From positions 1 through 49,125 of the forward strand of contig CANBVO010000003.1 of the NCBI GenBank assembly GCA_947372915.1: a DNA stretch of 49,125 bases, given 5' to 3'. The translations under genes and the position numbers were made by a program. The notes beneath the pieces were generated by a model. It did no database searches. It worked only from the letters and a program-made list of their open reading frames with translations, and was not told the origin of the DNA. The first letter of the stretch is position 1, and the number at the start of each line of letters is the position of its first letter. This document shows positions 27,350 to 38,031 of this stretch, in pieces. Origin of the DNA: Actinomycetota bacterium. GTDB lineage: Bacteria > Actinomycetota > Actinomycetes > Nanopelagicales > Nanopelagicaceae.

Positions 27350-28627
27350 GTGTCTGCAGAAATTACACTTACTCACGATGTTGCAAACCCAGCGTTAGCC
27401 GCTGAAGGTCGCAAGCGCATTGAATGGGCGGAGCGCAATATGCCTGTCCTCGCTCAAATCCGTGAGCGCTTTGCAAAGGAACAACCATTCAAGGGAATTC
27501 GCATTTCTGCTTGCATGCACGTCACCACAGAGACTGCAAACTTGATGCGCGCACTCAAGGCTGGTGGCGCCGAACTTTCACTCTGCGCTTCAAATCCACT
27601 CTCCACACAAGATGACACAGCAGCAGCGCTAGTACACGAATTCGGAATCAACGTCTTTGCTCATAATGCAATTGATCGCGATGGCTACTACCGCCACATC
27701 AATGCATCACTTGATATCAAGCCGCACTTGGTCTTCGATGATGGTTGCGACCTCGTCAATACCCTGCACACCACCCGTACCGAAATGATTGATGGAATCA
27801 TCGGTGGTTGCGAAGAGACAACAACTGGCGTGATCCGCTTGGCTCAGATGAGCAAAGATGGCGCACTCAAGTTCCCGATGATTGCAGTGAATGACACCGA
27901 CACCAAGCATATGTTTGATAACCGTTACGGTACCGGCCAGTCCACCATGGATGCAATCTTCCGCTCTACCAACTCATTGATCGCCGGCAAGGTTGTCGTC
28001 GTTGCCGGATTTGGTTACTGCGGCAAGGGCGTTGCCGAACGTGCCAAGGGTATGGGCGCAGATGTCATCGTTACTGAAATTGATCCAACAAAGGCTTTGG
28101 ATGCAATGATGCAGGGATATCGCGTTATGCCGATGCACGAGGCTGCAAAGTACGGCGATTTCTATGTCACCGTTACTGGTAACCGCGACGTTCTCCGTGA
28201 AGAGCACTTCAAGGTTATGAAGGATGGCGCAATTCTTTCTAACGCTGGCCACTTCGATATCGAAATCGATGTTGCTTGGCTCGAGTCACATGCAAAGCAG
28301 AAGAACCCAAAGATTCGCCACCAGACCGATGAATATGTCATGCCAGATGGCCGTCGTATTCTTCTTCTTGCCGAGGGTCGTTTGGTTAACCTCGGTGCAG
28401 CAGAAGGTCACCCAGCTTCAGTTATGGATATGTCTTTCTCGGATCAAGCGCTCACAGCCGAATGGCTCTTGAAGGAAGCAAAGAACCTCTCTGCTGGACT
28501 TCACAATGTTCCAGAAAGCATTGATAAGGAAGTTGCTCGCCTCAAGCTCGAGAGCATGGGCGGAAAGATTGACGTTCTTACCGAAGCACAAGATCTCTAC
28601 TTGAACTCTTGGGAGCACGGTAGCTAA
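27350..28627 (+). CDS. ahcY: adenosylhomocysteinase
   Basis: CMHVTTETANLMRALKAGGA, DDGCDLV, VVAGFGYCGKGVAERAKGMGADVIVTEIDP; SD GAGGAG, GTG start. Confidence 0.95.
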   Translation: MSAEITLTHDVANPALAAEGRKRIEWAERNMPVLAQIRERFAKEQPFKGIRISACMHVTTETANLMRALKAGGAELSLCASNPLSTQDDTAAALVHEFGINVFAHNAIDRDGYYRHINASLDIKPHLVFDDGCDLVNTLHTTRTEMIDGIIGGCEETTTGVIRLAQMSKDGALKFPMIAVNDTDTKHMFDNRYGTGQSTMDAIFRSTNSLIAGKVVVVAGFGYCGKGVAERAKGMGADVIVTEIDPTKALDAMMQGYRVMPMHEAAKYGDFYVTVTGNRDVLREEHFKVMKDGAILSNAGHFDIEIDVAWLESHAKQKNPKIRHQTDEYVMPDGRRILLLAEGRLVNLGAAEGHPASVMDMSFSDQALTAEWLLKEAKNLSAGLHNVPESIDKEVARLKLESMGGKIDVLTEAQDLYLNSWEHGS

Positions 28628-29316
28628 TGACTCTGATCATGGTCGTTGATGACGACCAAGATCTTGCAGAGATGCTTGGCATCGTTCTTAACGGTGCCGG
28701 TTTTGAAGTTGATTTAGTTAATCGGGGCGATGAAGCCATGGAATTATTCCGTGCTCAAAGCCCCGATTTAGTTTTGTTGGATGTGATGCTTCCTGGATTA
28801 GATGGCATTGAAGTGGCCCGTCGCATGCGCGCTGAATCTATGGTGCCCATTGTTATGTTAACTGCCAAAGGCGATACCCAAGATGTAGTCCTCGGGCTAG
28901 AAGCCGGCGCTGACGATTACATGGTTAAGCCCTTTGAACCATCAGAACTAGTCGCGCGAATTAAAGTTCGCCTGCGCAGAGCACCAGCAGAGAGCGCAGA
29001 TTCATTGCAACTTGGCCGGGTAAAAATCGATCAGGTTGCGCACACCATCAATCGTGATGGAAAAATCATTCCGCTGACCCGGTTGGAGTTCGACCTCTTG
29101 GTGGCGCTGGCGAAAGAGCCCGGACGCGTCTTTACTCGTGAGGCGCTGTTGAGTGAAGTGTGGGGCTACCAGCATGCAACTGATACTCGCCTGGTTAATG
29201 TACATATCCAGCGCCTGCGCGCAAAGATTGAATTTGATCCAGAAAATCCTGAACTCATTGTGACTGTTCGCGGCATTGGTTATAAAGCTGGTCAGAGCGG
29301 TAGCCATTCAGAGTGA
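28627..29316 (+). CDS. mtrA: OmpR-family response regulator MtrA
   Basis: Receiver domain VVDDDQDLAEML...LVLLDVMLPGLDG and winged helix; adjacent to mtrB; TAATG overlap with ahcY. Confidence 0.92.
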   Translation: MTLIMVVDDDQDLAEMLGIVLNGAGFEVDLVNRGDEAMELFRAQSPDLVLLDVMLPGLDGIEVARRMRAESMVPIVMLTAKGDTQDVVLGLEAGADDYMVKPFEPSELVARIKVRLRRAPAESADSLQLGRVKIDQVAHTINRDGKIIPLTRLEFDLLVALAKEPGRVFTREALLSEVWGYQHATDTRLVNVHIQRLRAKIEFDPENPELIVTVRGIGYKAGQSGSHSE

Positions 29317-30887
29317 ATCCCATAAGTACTAGGTGGAGAAATTCCCTAGCGTGGCGAGTAACAACAACAACGGTTCTCCTGTCGCTCTCCATTTTGATTC
29401 TGGTGGGTTCGGCCTTATATACAAATCTGCAACGCGGAATTTTCAATGAAAAACTAAGTATTTCGTTAGCTGATGCTGATTCATCGGCGCAATCAGTAGA
29501 GCTCCAGCTCGCTATCGCCCAATATCAATCTACGATTGACGTGAAGAAAGTCCTTGGGGATGTTCTCTCAGTACCATCCGCAGCCGGTGAAAGTTCGGGG
29601 CGTGAAGTTGCGCTCTTTCCGGCGCCCGGAACACCGAAGAAGGGGTCAGAGTACGAAGGCACCTCAAATTTGCTCTCACCCAAATCTATTAGTGAAGATT
29701 TTCGTAAGTCGATTCGATCTCAAAAAGGGGAGAGATGGCGCCAGATTGATATCCAATATTTAGGTGGTCGACAAGAACGCGGAATTGCCGTGGGAAACAT
29801 TATTTCTGTTCCTGGCGTCGGAAAATATGAATTTTATGTTCTCTTTTCGCTCTCACAGCAGGAGCAAACGCTCGGACTTATTATCCGTGCACTCTGGCTC
29901 ACCGGTTTGGCCTTGGTCTTATTGCTTGGTCTCATCACTTGGTTGATTATTAGGCAAGTTGTTTCACCAGTACGCGATGCCGCAGTAGTTGCAGAACAGC
30001 TCACTGCTGGCGATCTCGATCAACGCATGAATGTAAAGGGCGAAGATGAGATTGCGCGCCTGGGCTACTCCTTTAATGAAATGGCTGTTGTATTGAAGCA
30101 ACAGATTGTTCGATTAGAGAATCTTTCACGTCTTCAACAACGCTTCGTCTCGGATGTATCCCACGAACTTCGAACGCCGCTGACGACGGTACGAATGGCT
30201 TCCCAGGTTATCTACGCTGCCAAAGATAGTTTTGAGCCAAGCGTTCAGCGCAGTGCTGAACTCTTAATTGCACAGATTGATCGCTTTGAAGGTTTGCTTA
30301 CTGATTTATTAGAGGTCAGTCGATTTGATGCTGAGGCGGCGGTATTAGATATCAATGAAATCGACTTGACGAACTTGGTGAAGAAGACGGTCGACTATCT
30401 GCACCCCAGTAGAGAGCAGATTTTGACAATTCATGCACCTCAAAAATCAATCATTGTCGATGCTGACTCCAGGCGAATCGAACGTATCCTTCGCAATCTC
30501 ATCTCTAACGCAATCGATCACCGAGAAGGGAAATCTGTCGATATCTACGTTGCCGACTCCGACAATGAAGCGGCAGTTTCAGTGCGCGATTATGGAATCG
30601 GGTTTAATGATCGCGAATCCAAACAGCTCTTTGAACGATTTTGGCGCGCAGATCCAGCACGCGCCAGAGTGCGCGGAGGTTCTGGCCTAGGACTTTCAAT
30701 CTCATTAGAAGATGCAAAGTTGCATCAAGGTTTTCTCGAGGCATGGGGACGCCCTGGTTATGGCGCTAACTTCGTTCTGACACTTCCCAAGCGTTACGGC
30801 GATTTTGTTAAATCACATCCCATCAGCGTTATCCCAACTGGTGAAGCATCCACAATTATGGAGATGACCACTAACCCCGAGCTCTAA
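29313..30887 (+). CDS. mtrB: sensor histidine kinase MtrB
   Basis: HAMP, FVSDVSHELRTPLTTVRMASQVI H-box, N/G boxes; two TMs. Confidence 0.92.
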   Translation: MNPISTRWRNSLAWRVTTTTVLLSLSILILVGSALYTNLQRGIFNEKLSISLADADSSAQSVELQLAIAQYQSTIDVKKVLGDVLSVPSAAGESSGREVALFPAPGTPKKGSEYEGTSNLLSPKSISEDFRKSIRSQKGERWRQIDIQYLGGRQERGIAVGNIISVPGVGKYEFYVLFSLSQQEQTLGLIIRALWLTGLALVLLLGLITWLIIRQVVSPVRDAAVVAEQLTAGDLDQRMNVKGEDEIARLGYSFNEMAVVLKQQIVRLENLSRLQQRFVSDVSHELRTPLTTVRMASQVIYAAKDSFEPSVQRSAELLIAQIDRFEGLLTDLLEVSRFDAEAAVLDINEIDLTNLVKKTVDYLHPSREQILTIHAPQKSIIVDADSRRIERILRNLISNAIDHREGKSVDIYVADSDNEAAVSVRDYGIGFNDRESKQLFERFWRADPARARVRGGSGLGLSISLEDAKLHQGFLEAWGRPGYGANFVLTLPKRYGDFVKSHPISVIPTGEASTIMEMTTNPEL

Positions 30888-30905
30888 GGCGAGCACGATG
30901 CAGGG

Positions 30906-31544
30906 ATGCTTACTTCCCTCACCTCGCTGCTCTTTCCGCCGCAGTGTCTGCATTGCCGCGAGTCGTTGTCAGTACCAACCGCACTCTGTCTCCGATGTGC
31001 TTTATCTATTTCGCGGAGATTAAATTTTTCACACATTGACGGAGTTCCGCACTCTTTCGCGGCAACCTATAACGAGATTTCTTCGTCGATAATCTTGCAG
31101 GCAAAAGAGGAGAACAATTCAGCCGCTCGCACTCTTCTTGCTGAACTCATCGCGCTAGGTCTTACAGATTCCAGATCGATTCTCATCCCGATTCCCTCGC
31201 GTCGTGCAGCAAATAGAAGTCGTGGCTATCGGCACGCGACGCTCTTGGCTCAGCGAGCAATCACTCTGGCGGGAGGGAATAAGCGACAGGTAATTGATTG
31301 TTTGCAGATCAATGCGCGAATTCGAGATCAAAGTGGACTCTCGTTGCAGCAGCGAATGGAGAATCTTGATAGACAGGTTTCTGTGAAATTACCCCGAGGC
31401 TGCCAGCTCGATTCGCTGCGGATTTTTATCGTCGATGACCTCGTTACATCCGGGGCATCGGCTCGCGAGGCGATTCGTGCACTTCGGGCGGAAAATATAG
31501 CGATAACAGGGGTAATTTCTGCGTGTGCAGCAAGGCCCCATTAG
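30906..31544 (+). CDS. ComF family phosphoribosyltransferase-like protein
   Basis: LLFPPQCLHCRESLSVPTALCLRC zinc-ribbon-like start; RIFIVDDLVTSGASAREAIRAL PRT motif. Confidence 0.9.
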   Translation: MLTSLTSLLFPPQCLHCRESLSVPTALCLRCALSISRRLNFSHIDGVPHSFAATYNEISSSIILQAKEENNSAARTLLAELIALGLTDSRSILIPIPSRRAANRSRGYRHATLLAQRAITLAGGNKRQVIDCLQINARIRDQSGLSLQQRMENLDRQVSVKLPRGCQLDSLRIFIVDDLVTSGASAREAIRALRAENIAITGVISACAARPH

Positions 31545-31596
31545 CCAATAAGATATGCCCAGATGATTTCAGGATAAGAAATACGAAAGAGGACTC

Positions 31597-34275
31597 GTGG
31601 TTGCGATTTTAGATAAAATTCTGCGCGCTGGAGAAGGTCGTCAACTTCGCCAACTAGAAAAACTCGCTGCAGAAGTTAACTCTTTCGAGAGCGCTATCTC
31701 CGCCCTCTCTGATTCTGATCTCCGCGAACAGACCGTTAAATTCCGTGCCCGCCTTGCCGCCGGTGAAGATCTCGACGATCTGCTCCCAGAAGCATTCGCC
31801 ACCGTTCGCGAAGCTGCCAAGCGCACACTGGGACAACGCCATTACGACGTGCAATTAATGGGTGGCGCTGCGCTTCATCTCGGCAACATTGCCGAAATGC
31901 GTACCGGCGAAGGTAAGACTTTGGTCGCGACCCTTCCTTCCTATCTCAATGCTCTCTCTGGCAAAGGTGTTCACGTTGTTACCACTAACGATTATCTCGC
32001 CGAGCGCGATAGCGAGTGGATGGGCCGTATTCATCGCTTCCTTGGTTTAAAGGTAGGCGTCATTCTCTCGAGCATGACTCCAGCAGAGCGTCGTGAGGCA
32101 TACCTTTGCGACATTACCTACGGAACTAATAACGAATTTGGATTTGATTACCTGCGCGACAATATGGCGTGGACACTCGATGATTGCGTCCAGCGCGAAC
32201 ATAACTTTGCGGTCGTGGATGAAGTTGACTCAATCCTGATTGACGAAGCGCGTACCCCGCTGATCATTTCTGGACCTGCAGATAAGGCAACGAAGTGGTA
32301 CCTCGAATTTGCCAAGATTGCTGGACAGCTCGAGAAAGATCTCCACTACGAAGTAGATGAGAAGAAGCGCACTACCGGCATCCTCGAAGAAGGCGTCACT
32401 CGCGTTGAACAACTCCTGGGCATCGATAACCTTTACGAGTCAGTCAATACTCCGATGATTGGCTATCTCAATAATGCAGTAAAGGCTAAGGAACTCTTTA
32501 AGAAAGATAAAGATTACGTCGTCATGTCTGGCGAACTCCTCATCGTCGACGAGCACACTGGTCGCGTATTGGCCGGTCGTCGATATAACGAGGGTCTCCA
32601 CCAAGCGCTCGAGGCGAAGGAACGCCTTGATATCAAGGATGAGAACCAAACCCTTGCGACCATCACATTGCAGAACTACTTCCGCCTCTATTCAAAGCTC
32701 TCCGGTATGACCGGTACTGCGATGACCGAAGCCTCCGAATTTATGCAGATCTATAAGCTCGGCGTTATTCCTATTCCAACCAACAAGACGATGCAACGTA
32801 TCGATCAAGCAGATTTGATCTACAAAACTGAGGCGGGCAAGTTCGTTGCCGTAGCTAAAGATATTGTGGAACGCCACCGCAAGGGCCAACCAGTATTGGT
32901 CGGCACCGTCAGCGTTGAAAAATCAGAAGAACTATCTACTGTTCTCAAGCGCAATGGAATTCCGCACGAAGTACTGAACGCTAAGCAGCACGAGCGAGAA
33001 GCAGCAATTATTGCTCGCGCCGGAATAATTGGCGCAGTTACCGTCGCCACCAATATGGCCGGTCGCGGCACCGACATCATGCTCGGCGGCAACTCAGAAT
33101 TTATGGCTGACTTTGAACTTCAAAAGCGTGGCTTAAATCCAGTTGATACGCCCGAAGAGTACGAGGCAGCTTGGGCGGGCGAACTCGCTAAGCAGAAAGC
33201 TGCTGTCGAAAAAGAGCATGAGCAAGTAGTTGCACTCGGCGGACTCTACGTTCTTGGTACCGAGCGCCATGAATCTCGTCGTATCGATAACCAGCTCCGT
33301 GGACGTTCTGGACGTCAAGGCGACCCGGGCGAATCACGTTTCTATCTCTCACTTCAAGATGACTTAATGCGTCGATTTAACTCAGGTATGGTCGAGCGTT
33401 TCCTCGGTGCTGCTGGCATTGGTGAAGATGTTCCGATTGAATCCAAGATTGTCTCTAACGCCATTCGCTCTGCCCAAACTCAGGTGGAGGCGCTCAACTT
33501 CGAAATGCGTAAGAATGTTTTGAAGTATGACGATGTCATGAACCGCCAACGCGAAGTTGTTTATGGCGAACGTCGGGAAGTCCTTGAAGGTGCTGACATC
33601 GCTGATCTTGTTCAGACCTTTATTCAAGACACTATTACCGCGTATGTCACTGCAGCAACGGCAGAGGGATATCCCGAGGATTGGGATCTCGCAACTCTGC
33701 ATGCAGCGCTTAAGGCGATTTACCCCATCAGCTTCACCTTCGAAGAGCTAGCGACTGAGGTCGGTGGCCGCGAGGGGCTAGATACTGAATTTATCCTTGA
33801 CCGCATCCTGGGTGATATCGATGCTGCCTATGTCGCTCGCGAAGAGAGCTTGACCGCTCCGGTCATGCGCGAACTCGAGCGAAAGATTCTGCTCTCCGTT
33901 CTCGATCGCAAGTGGCGTGAGCACCTCTATGAGATGGATTATCTGCAAGATGGAATCGGTCTGCGCGCAATGGCGCAACGTGATCCGCTCGTTGAATATC
34001 AGCGTGAAGGTTACGAACTCTTTACTGCGATGATGGATGCAATTAAGGAAGAGCTCGTTGGCTTCCTCTTTAATGTTGAAGTTGAAGTAGAAAATGGTGG
34101 GCAAGATGTGGCAGCGAAAGGTTTAACTCCGACCCCAGCCCCAGCCCAGAATCTCCGCTACACAGCTGCCGATGAAACCGGCGCTGTTCATGGCGATGGT
34201 GGAACTTCTCGAAATGCACCATGCCCTTGTGGTTCAGGTAAGAAGTACAAGCGTTGCCACGGTGGCGCTCAATAA
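31597..34275 (+). CDS. secA: preprotein translocase ATPase SecA
   Basis: [55 protein letters not shown]-terminal [15 protein letters not shown]. Confidence 0.98.
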   Translation: MVAILDKILRAGEGRQLRQLEKLAAEVNSFESAISALSDSDLREQTVKFRARLAAGEDLDDLLPEAFATVREAAKRTLGQRHYDVQLMGGAALHLGNIAEMRTGEGKTLVATLPSYLNALSGKGVHVVTTNDYLAERDSEWMGRIHRFLGLKVGVILSSMTPAERREAYLCDITYGTNNEFGFDYLRDNMAWTLDDCVQREHNFAVVDEVDSILIDEARTPLIISGPADKATKWYLEFAKIAGQLEKDLHYEVDEKKRTTGILEEGVTRVEQLLGIDNLYESVNTPMIGYLNNAVKAKELFKKDKDYVVMSGELLIVDEHTGRVLAGRRYNEGLHQALEAKERLDIKDENQTLATITLQNYFRLYSKLSGMTGTAMTEASEFMQIYKLGVIPIPTNKTMQRIDQADLIYKTEAGKFVAVAKDIVERHRKGQPVLVGTVSVEKSEELSTVLKRNGIPHEVLNAKQHEREAAIIARAGIIGAVTVATNMAGRGTDIMLGGNSEFMADFELQKRGLNPVDTPEEYEAAWAGELAKQKAAVEKEHEQVVALGGLYVLGTERHESRRIDNQLRGRSGRQGDPGESRFYLSLQDDLMRRFNSGMVERFLGAAGIGEDVPIESKIVSNAIRSAQTQVEALNFEMRKNVLKYDDVMNRQREVVYGERREVLEGADIADLVQTFIQDTITAYVTAATAEGYPEDWDLATLHAALKAIYPISFTFEELATEVGGREGLDTEFILDRILGDIDAAYVAREESLTAPVMRELERKILLSVLDRKWREHLYEMDYLQDGIGLRAMAQRDPLVEYQREGYELFTAMMDAIKEELVGFLFNVEVEVENGGQDVAAKGLTPTPAPAQNLRYTAADETGAVHGDGGTSRNAPCPCGSGKKYKRCHGGAQ

Positions 34276-34280
34276 TTTAA

Positions 34281-34817
34281 TCAGAGCAATCTGAATTCTG
34301 TGCAGAGCCATCGCTGATCTACGCCTTCAAAGCGCATCATCAGCGATCGGACTCGCTCACCAAAGCGCAAAGTCACCGTGGACTCAATCACGCCATCTAT
34401 GGGCTCTTGGATATAAATCTTTCGAATCTTCGGTAGCGCTGGATATGTATGTGAAATTTCTACTAACTGGAGAAAGACGCGCCGGTGCGACCAGCGCGCT
34501 AATTGCATCGGTGGCCGGCGCCCACCAATAATCTCAGCAGTAGTCAAAACAAACTTGCCTACCCATTCTGATACCTCTGGCAGGTTTTTGCTGGAAGTCG
34601 GAATCGGCGCAAAATCTTTCTCCACATCCGCATCTTCACCTTCAAGATAATCAATCGTGGGAACGAGATAGAGCTTGGTGATCTGAGTCGGGATCTCCGC
34701 CATCTTTCGCGGGGGAGTGAAATCAATACGCGGCTGCTGCCAACTATCGGGATGAACGGGAGTCGGAGATCCTGCTAAATGCGCTACTACTCGTCGAATT
34801 CTGATTGCTTCATTCAT
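34281..34817 (-). CDS. Rv3235/DUF6459-like protein
   Basis: Central ARWSHRRVFLQLVE and C-terminal FEGVDQRWLCTEFRLL; position beside secA. Confidence 0.6.
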   Translation of the reverse strand: MNEAIRIRRVVAHLAGSPTPVHPDSWQQPRIDFTPPRKMAEIPTQITKLYLVPTIDYLEGEDADVEKDFAPIPTSSKNLPEVSEWVGKFVLTTAEIIGGRRPPMQLARWSHRRVFLQLVEISHTYPALPKIRKIYIQEPIDGVIESTVTLRFGERVRSLMMRFEGVDQRWLCTEFRLL

Positions 34818-34850
34818 TCCCTAACTCTCTATAAGGAGGAATCTCGCCTA

Positions 34851-34868
34851 CTCATCCTTAAGGATGAG
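34851..34868. promoter_or_regulatory. 18-bp perfect palindrome, candidate operator
   Basis: CTCATCCTTAAGGATGAG in the divergent intergenic region 34818..34950. Confidence 0.55.
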
Positions 34869-34950
34869 ATTTCTTCAAGAAAAATGAACTGCGAGTGACT
34901 GCTGTGGATAGCGCACGCACCGGTATCAGCTGGGCAGGTATCCATCTCCT

Positions 34951-35568
34951 ATGAAAACCCTAGAAAAACTTCGCCTTACCTATGCCCGAAACTCTCGCTC
35001 TATTTTCGCTATCGGACTTATTGCTCTATCGCTGCTCTGCGCATCCATCATCGTAAATAGAGCTAATAAGAGCGATCTACTCTGGGCGGCTCGAGTAAAT
35101 ATTGCAGCGGGCGACCGGTTGACGCCCGACAACCTGCGCCCAGTTCCGGTGCTCCTGAAATCTTCGACCGGGTATTACTTTCGCTCCTCTGAATCAGTCA
35201 TAGGAAGCACTGCGTTGCGCACAATCTCGAGTGGAGAATTAATTCCACGTTTCGCAACCTCCCACATCTCTCAAGTTTTGGAATATCGCAGTGTTCCGAT
35301 TCAGATTGCAAAGAATGATCTCCCTAGCGATTTACTCTCTGGCGAACGAGTAGATATCTATGCGCTGCCAGCCCGTACCGGTATCGCCGGAAGCCAAGAC
35401 CAAGTCGTTGAGGTAGCACGGGGAGTGGTGGTCGAGAGCATTGATGTAAAAGCGCGCGATTTGGGTGGCGCAATCGGTGTTGTCGTAAGAATGAAAATTG
35501 AGGAGATTCTTAATTTCTTTGCTGATACCGCTAACGCGCGGATTGTGGTGGTGCGCAATGCACGCTGA
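34951..35568 (+). CDS. SAF-domain, CpaB/RcpC-like membrane protein
   Basis: N-terminal TM, then AARVNIAAGDRLTPDNLRPVPV... and GSTALRTISSGELIPR. Confidence 0.75.
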   Translation: MKTLEKLRLTYARNSRSIFAIGLIALSLLCASIIVNRANKSDLLWAARVNIAAGDRLTPDNLRPVPVLLKSSTGYYFRSSESVIGSTALRTISSGELIPRFATSHISQVLEYRSVPIQIAKNDLPSDLLSGERVDIYALPARTGIAGSQDQVVEVARGVVVESIDVKARDLGGAIGVVVRMKIEEILNFFADTANARIVVVRNAR

Positions 35569-36553
35569 TATTCCACCCATTGAAGTTATCACCGGAATGA
35601 GTGATGCCCATAACGAGGACTTTGTGGCACAGCTACTCCATTCTCAAGGTTGGCATATCTCCTATCGGGCCATTGATTGGAGCGGCGCCCATGCAGCAAT
35701 ATCATCAGCAACTCTCCGAACAGCCTTTATCTATACCTCCGATTTACGGGGGATTGATCTTGAACTACTTCATACTCTGGAAAACGAGAAGTTAGTGCTG
35801 ATTAAGATCGATGAGGTTCCTATCTCCTCACATGCCATCATGACGCTAATTCGAAATAAAATTCGCGCTCCATTTACGCCCCGCCTATTAGAGACCGCGG
35901 CACCCCGTAAGAGCCAACCAGCTATTCTCGTCACGGGAAGTACCGGAGCGCCGGGTCGAAGTTCACTTGCCATTGCTCTCGCAGAAGAATTTTCTAAATC
36001 TATGAGCGTTGAGCTGATCGATGCTGATATGGATTCGCAAACGTTGGATTACTTAATCGGAGAGCGCGTACTCAATGATCGCCTCGCGCTACTCACTCTC
36101 GACAGTGCTGCCAAGCCAGCGCACTTACCTCCTATTTCTGCCGATCTGCGAGTGATTGACTCAGGAGCACTGCCGCCCCTTGCGGATGTGCTCAATGACC
36201 GGCGCTGGCGTGGATCGCTGATGCACGAGTTAGTGACGAAGAGCCAATGCATTATCTATGTCGTGAAATCCGATGGCTTAGGCTTACTGAAGTTAGAGAG
36301 CTTTATGCAAGAGCTCCCACTTCTGACTAAAAAAGTTCCGGTCATCTATATTTTGAACCAGTTGGGGAGCACTCGACTAGAAAAGTCGGTCAGCGATCGC
36401 TTCTCATCGTTGATGAGCGAGCGTTCACATTTCATGATTCCACACGAGAATCGCGGGGGAGTACTTCCTTCATTGGGCAAAGCTTCGGCTGGTCTTCGCC
36501 CCCCAAGAGAGATTGATAAGATTGCCGCTCTAATCACTTCACAGTTGAGGTAG
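35560..36553 (+). CDS. CpaE/MinD-like P-loop ATPase with atypical Walker A
   Basis: ILVTGSTGAPGRSSLAIALAEEFSKSMSVELIDADMDSQTLDYLIG. True start near 35560 (MHADIPPIE) rather than the track start 35498; overlaps the previous stop. Confidence 0.78.
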
Positions 36554-36561
36554 GTCTACAT

Positions 36562-38019
36562 ATGAGCGCGATTGATGATCTCATCACGGCTCAAACTGCG
36601 TTGACTGAGCGAGACCGAGAGCGCCTCACTGAATTGATGGCCGATTGGCCGCTTCTGGCAGATCTCTCCTTTGCCGATTTAATTCTCTGGGTTCCTAAGC
36701 GTCGCGATTACCAAAGTTGGCCAGAAGGTTATGTGGCGATGGCTCACATTCGCCCAACTACATCTGCCACCGTATTTACCCATGACGTTATTGGTGATGT
36801 TCTTCAGTGGGGCGAGAACCCTCGCGTTGATCACGCTCTCACCAAGGGCGAGATTGTTCGCGATACCGAACCCGAACTTGTTGGCGAGATCCTTATTAAA
36901 GAAGAGACAGTGCCCGTCCTTTTTGATGGCAGAGTGATTGCCGTTATTTCGCGCCATCGAAATGCAGAGCAGATGCGCTCTCCTTCACGACTCGAACTTA
37001 ACTATCGCGAAATCGCTCACAATATTTATCGAATGGTTGCCGAAGGTACCTTTCCTATTCACAACAGTATTTATCGTGCCGAATCTGCGCCGCGATTAGG
37101 CGATGGCCTCATTCGATTAGATAGCGCCGGTGTTGTTACTTATGCCAGTCCCAATGCGCGCTCTGCCTTTAACCGTGCCGGATGGGATCAAGAACTCGAG
37201 GGCCACAATCTTGGCGAAATGATTGAATCGGTAAAGCGCACGGGTAGCGCACCGACCGAAGAGTCGTGGCAAGTTATTACTAGTGGCAAATATTTGCGCC
37301 GCGAAGAGTTCGAAAACGAGAGCGGCATCTTCGACTTACTTGTCATTCCGCTCATTCAAGATAGCGTAGGAATTGGTGCAATTGTGCTTCTGCACAACGT
37401 GACCGAACTCCGTCGCCGGGACCGCGCACTGGTATCAAAGGATGCGACAATTCGTGAGATTCACCATCGAGTAAAGAACAATTTGCAAACCGTCTCCGCG
37501 CTCTTGCGCCTACAATCTCGCCGAGTCGAAGATCCGATTGCTAGCCAAGCACTTGCTGAAGCAGTGCGCCGAGTTGCATCGATTGCAATCGTTCATGAGA
37601 CGCTCTCATCCAACGCTACTGAAACTGTTAACTTTGACGAGGTCTATGACCGCATTGTTCATAACGCCATCGAACTCAGCACCCGCCCCATCCAACTCTC
37701 GAAAGAGGGCAAGTTCGGAATCTTCGATTCCCAGGTAGCGACTCCACTTGCGCTCGTGATTACCGAACTCATTCACAACGCACTTGAGCACGGTCTGGAA
37801 AACCACGGAGATCAGCTTCGAGTTGAGGTTTCTCGTGACGCCGCCCGGTGCCAGGTGCGAGTGATGGATAACGGCGTGGGATTGCCGGCCGGATTTGATT
37901 GGGATAAGTCAGCAAATCTTGGATTGCAGATTGTGAAGACGCTGACTGAGAATGAACTCAAAGGAAAGATTGAATTGCAACGATCGGGAGATCTGACTCA
38001 AGCAGTTCTTACTTTCTAA
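36562..38019 (+). CDS. pdtaS: PdtaS-like sensor histidine kinase (GAF/PAS/HisKA_2)
   Basis: EIHHRVKNNLQTVSALLRLQSRRVED H-box, ELIHNALEHGLE N-box; N-terminal region typical of PdtaS; whiB1-like neighbour. Confidence 0.9.
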   Translation: MSAIDDLITAQTALTERDRERLTELMADWPLLADLSFADLILWVPKRRDYQSWPEGYVAMAHIRPTTSATVFTHDVIGDVLQWGENPRVDHALTKGEIVRDTEPELVGEILIKEETVPVLFDGRVIAVISRHRNAEQMRSPSRLELNYREIAHNIYRMVAEGTFPIHNSIYRAESAPRLGDGLIRLDSAGVVTYASPNARSAFNRAGWDQELEGHNLGEMIESVKRTGSAPTEESWQVITSGKYLRREEFENESGIFDLLVIPLIQDSVGIGAIVLLHNVTELRRRDRALVSKDATIREIHHRVKNNLQTVSALLRLQSRRVEDPIASQALAEAVRRVASIAIVHETLSSNATETVNFDEVYDRIVHNAIELSTRPIQLSKEGKFGIFDSQVATPLALVITELIHNALEHGLENHGDQLRVEVSRDAARCQVRVMDNGVGLPAGFDWDKSANLGLQIVKTLTENELKGKIELQRSGDLTQAVLTF

Positions 38020-38031
38020 AAATTAGAACTG
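38003..38031. terminator. putative bidirectional hairpin overlapping both convergent gene ends
   Basis: CAGTTCT ... AGAACTG arms with inner TTCTAA-AAA-TTAGAA, spanning the stops of pdtaS and the whiB1-like gene. Confidence 0.4.

Noticed and set aside
34281-34294. TCAGA-GCAA-TCTGA hairpin after secA as a terminator
   Set aside because: Stem of 5 bp, no U-tract, lies inside the opposite CDS; too weak to call.
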